From contig SVRB01000009.1 of NCBI GenBank assembly GCA_015065045.1, forward strand, positions 1 to 25,442: 25,442 bases of DNA, in the 5' to 3' direction. This DNA comes from Oscillospiraceae bacterium (GTDB lineage: Bacteria; Bacillota; Clostridia; Oscillospirales; CAG-272). The position numbers were made by a program, and so were the translations under genes. Shown in pieces: positions 24,161 to 25,442 of the stretch. The notes beneath the pieces were generated by a model. The model saw only the letters and a list, made by a program, of their open reading frames with translations, made no database searches and was not told where the DNA came from. Positions within the stretch are counted from its first letter, which is position 1, and each line of letters begins with the position of its first letter.

Positions 24161-24619
24161 ATGAAGACAAACTTTAATAAAGTGTTGTCTGTAATTGTTT
24201 GTATTGTGCTTATTGCGGCAGTGGCACTGTTTACGATCGGTTGCAGCAACGTAAACGATAAGGGGGATGCAACCCCGACTCCCACACCTACACAGAGCGC
24301 GGATAATAAAGAAACCGTTCTTGGAGAGGGAGAAAAACAGTTTGATTTTATTGTAACGGACGCGGATGGAAATAGTACAAAGTTCGTTATAAAGACAAAC
24401 AAAGAGACAGTAGGCGAAGCTTTGCTTGATGTAAAGCTTATTGAGGGTGAAAACAGCACCTATGGACTTTACGTTAAGAAAGTAAACGGAATTACGGCAG
24501 ATTATGACAAGGATAAGACATACTGGGCTTTTTACATCGACGGAGAGTATGCGATGACTGGCGTTGATTCTACAAATATTGAAAGTGGTAAGGTTTATAC
24601 TTTTAAGATTGAAAAGTAA
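24161..24619 (+). CDS. DUF4430 (transcobalamin-C-like) lipoprotein
   Basis: This 152-residue secreted lipoprotein has a signal sequence (KVLSVIVCIVLIAAVALFTIGC) with lipidation Cys C28; the lipobox TIGC has Thr instead of the usual Leu at -3. A Thr/Pro linker (PTPTPTPTQS) follows. Residues about 60-152 match the DUF4430 fold: VGEALLDVKLIEGENSTYG, then VNGITADYDKDKTYWAFYID and a final GKVYTFKIEK. DUF4430 is related to the C-terminal beta domain of transcobalamin and intrinsic factor. Under a cobalamin riboswitch and next to an ECF S component, it probably captures B12 or another corrinoid at the cell surface; that role is inferred from context. The start follows AAGGAG. Confidence 0.85.
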   Translation: MKTNFNKVLSVIVCIVLIAAVALFTIGCSNVNDKGDATPTPTPTQSADNKETVLGEGEKQFDFIVTDADGNSTKFVIKTNKETVGEALLDVKLIEGENSTYGLYVKKVNGITADYDKDKTYWAFYIDGEYAMTGVDSTNIESGKVYTFKIEK

Positions 24620-24628
24620 TTTGTTTAT

Positions 24629-25141
24629 ATGAGTCTAAAATTAAGAGAAATAGCGTTATTTGCGATGTATGGAGCTTTGATTTTTGTATCAAAGCTTGTA
24701 TTGGAAATGCTTCCGAACGTACATCTTATCGGCGTGTTTGTCGTTGTGCTTACGGTGGTTTACAGAAGTAAAGCTTTGTATCCTATATACATATTTGTTT
24801 TTATGTTGGGATTGTATAACGGATTTTCTCTATGGTGGTTTCCATATTTGTATTTGTGGACTGTTTTGTGGGGAGCGGTGATGCTGTTGCCTAAGAATAT
24901 GCCAAAAGAAATTGCACCGGCAGTGTATATGATTGTATGTGCATTACACGGAGTCTTATATGGAACGTTGTATGCTCCTGCACAAGCTATAATGTTTGGG
25001 CTGAATTTTGAAAAAATGTGTATATGGATATTAAATGGGTTGCCATGGGATCTTGTGCACGGAACAAGCAATTTTATATGCGGAATCCTGATCATTCCTT
25101 TGGTAAAAGCAATAAGAAGGGCAGACAGAAACGCCGTTTAA
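24629..25141 (+). CDS. ECF transporter S component, probable cobalamin specificity
   Basis: This 170-residue integral membrane protein has about six hydrophobic segments (roughly 5-25, 31-46, 51-65, 70-87, 98-124, 142-160), the usual size and topology of ECF S components. Notable motifs are EMLPNVHLIG, SLWWFPYLYLWT and LPWDLVHGTSNF. It would bind the vitamin and use shared EcfA/A'/T subunits encoded elsewhere. It starts 9 bases after the DUF4430 gene and has only a poor ribosome site (TTTGTTTAT precedes the ATG), so coupled translation is likely. The riboswitch and lipoprotein point to cobalamin, as for CbrT-like S components; no BtuCD-type genes are adjacent. Substrate is inference. Confidence 0.8.
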   Translation: MSLKLREIALFAMYGALIFVSKLVLEMLPNVHLIGVFVVVLTVVYRSKALYPIYIFVFMLGLYNGFSLWWFPYLYLWTVLWGAVMLLPKNMPKEIAPAVYMIVCALHGVLYGTLYAPAQAIMFGLNFEKMCIWILNGLPWDLVHGTSNFICGILIIPLVKAIRRADRNAV

Positions 25142-25154
25142 AGAATAATTGTGT

Positions 25155-25190
25155 TATTGCATCTTGGAAACCAAGATGCAATATTTTTTT
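25155..25190 (+). terminator. Intrinsic terminator of the B12-uptake operon
   Basis: TATTGCATCTTGG (25155-25167) pairs perfectly with CCAAGATGCAATA (25171-25183), a 13-bp stem with a three-base loop, followed by seven Ts. Confidence 0.93.
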
Positions 25191-25198
25191 GCGAGGAC

Positions 25199-25227
25199 TT
25201 GACAAGTTGGTAAATGAGTGATATACT
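25199..25227 (+). promoter_or_regulatory. Sigma-A promoter of the T-box leader
   Basis: TTGACA (25199-25204) and TATACT (25222-25227) are 17 bases apart. Transcription would begin near 25234, shortly before the T-box stem I. Confidence 0.82.
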
Positions 25228-25233
25228 TGAAAA

Positions 25234-25442
25234 GTAATATCGATAAACCGTTGATGTGGGGATAAAGGTGATTATGCTTCTACAGAGAGTCGGGAATGGC
25301 TGCGAACCCGATGAAAAACAGATCATCAAATGGGCCGCTGAGGGCGTGGTCAAAGGCTTTTTAGCCGAGTATTCCACGACGGAAAGACCTCCGTTATGAG
25401 TCTGGGATATGTTAGTATCTTTAAAGGTGTATGGGTTTACCC
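25234..25442 (+). promoter_or_regulatory. T-box leader, probably tryptophan-specific (cut by window edge)
   Basis: Stem I carries the T-box ACAGAGAGTCGGG at 25282-25294 and GGCTGCGAACCCGA near 25298-25311. The specifier region reads CAAATGGGCCGCTGAGGGC (25327-25345). By analogy with known leaders, where the codon is followed by a purine and CC, the specifier is TGG (25331-25333, Trp); ATG one base earlier (25330-25332) is the alternative. Stem III is visible as GAGTATTCC then GACGGA...TCCGTTA (25378-25396). The T-box bulge (UGGNACCGCG region), terminator/antiterminator and controlled gene lie beyond the window. Uncharged tRNA would switch the downstream gene on, probably trpS, a trp gene or a tryptophan transporter. 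Confidence 0.78.

Noticed and set aside
24142..24459. 105-codon minus-strand frame over the DUF4430 gene
   Set aside because: It is Ser/Val-rich antisense of a gene with signal peptide, lipobox and domain, and it runs opposite to the riboswitch.
25138..25377. 79-codon minus-strand frame over the T-box leader
   Set aside because: It covers a structured RNA leader and a terminator and has no coding signature.
1..25442. tRNA, rRNA, CRISPR array, transposase or prophage
   Set aside because: I scanned for cloverleaf ends, rRNA-like blocks, evenly spaced direct repeats and transposase or integrase motifs and found none.

Overview
The window looks like a chromosomal segment of a low-GC, spore-forming Clostridia-type Firmicute, possibly an Oscillospiraceae/Ruminococcaceae relative. 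The grounds are a dipicolinate synthase A gene, HPr kinase/phosphorylase, an endonuclease-type MutL, strong AAGGAGG-like ribosome sites, consensus sigma-A promoters, intrinsic terminators, and riboswitch and T-box control. The lineage is inferred from gene content and composition; no search was run. Most of the region is housekeeping.

Layout. 1-839 (-): dpaA, cut by the window edge. 953-8325 (+): a compact operon miaB-mutS-mutL-tgt behind a perfect consensus promoter, ended by a hairpin shared with the convergent genes. 8337-10581 (-): two tandem, closely similar Gfo/Idh/MocA oxidoreductases with their own promoter. 10605-11643 (-): hprK with promoter and terminator. 11681-13030 (-): citrate synthase. 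13124-16121 (-): an OmpR-type response regulator, a HAMP histidine kinase and a one-TM PDZ-domain protein. 16127-16389 (+): a possible divergent small transcript with a TTG-start hydrophobic mini-ORF. 16566-18780 (+): ychF, then a DEDDh exonuclease with a zinc ribbon. 18797-19954 (-): an XRE regulator. 20158-20287: a GC-rich element bounded by perfect 26-bp inverted repeats. 20354-21261 (-): an unrecognised Cys-rich protein, possibly sporulation-linked. 21304-23866 (+): pcrA/uvrD helicase. 23878-25190 (+): a cobalamin riboswitch controlling a DUF4430 (transcobalamin-C-like) lipoprotein and an ECF-type S component. 25199-end (+): promoter and T-box leader, probably tryptophan-specific, whose gene lies outside the window.

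How the genes work together. miaB and tgt modify tRNA anticodon-region bases, while mutS/mutL perform mismatch repair. HprK (carbon catabolite control) lies next to citrate synthase (entry to the TCA cycle) but has its own promoter. The regulator/kinase/PDZ set reads as an envelope-sensing module. The riboswitch, lipoprotein and S component form a plausible vitamin B12 capture-and-uptake module and are the most interesting system here. No rRNA, tRNA, CRISPR array, transposase or phage gene was found.
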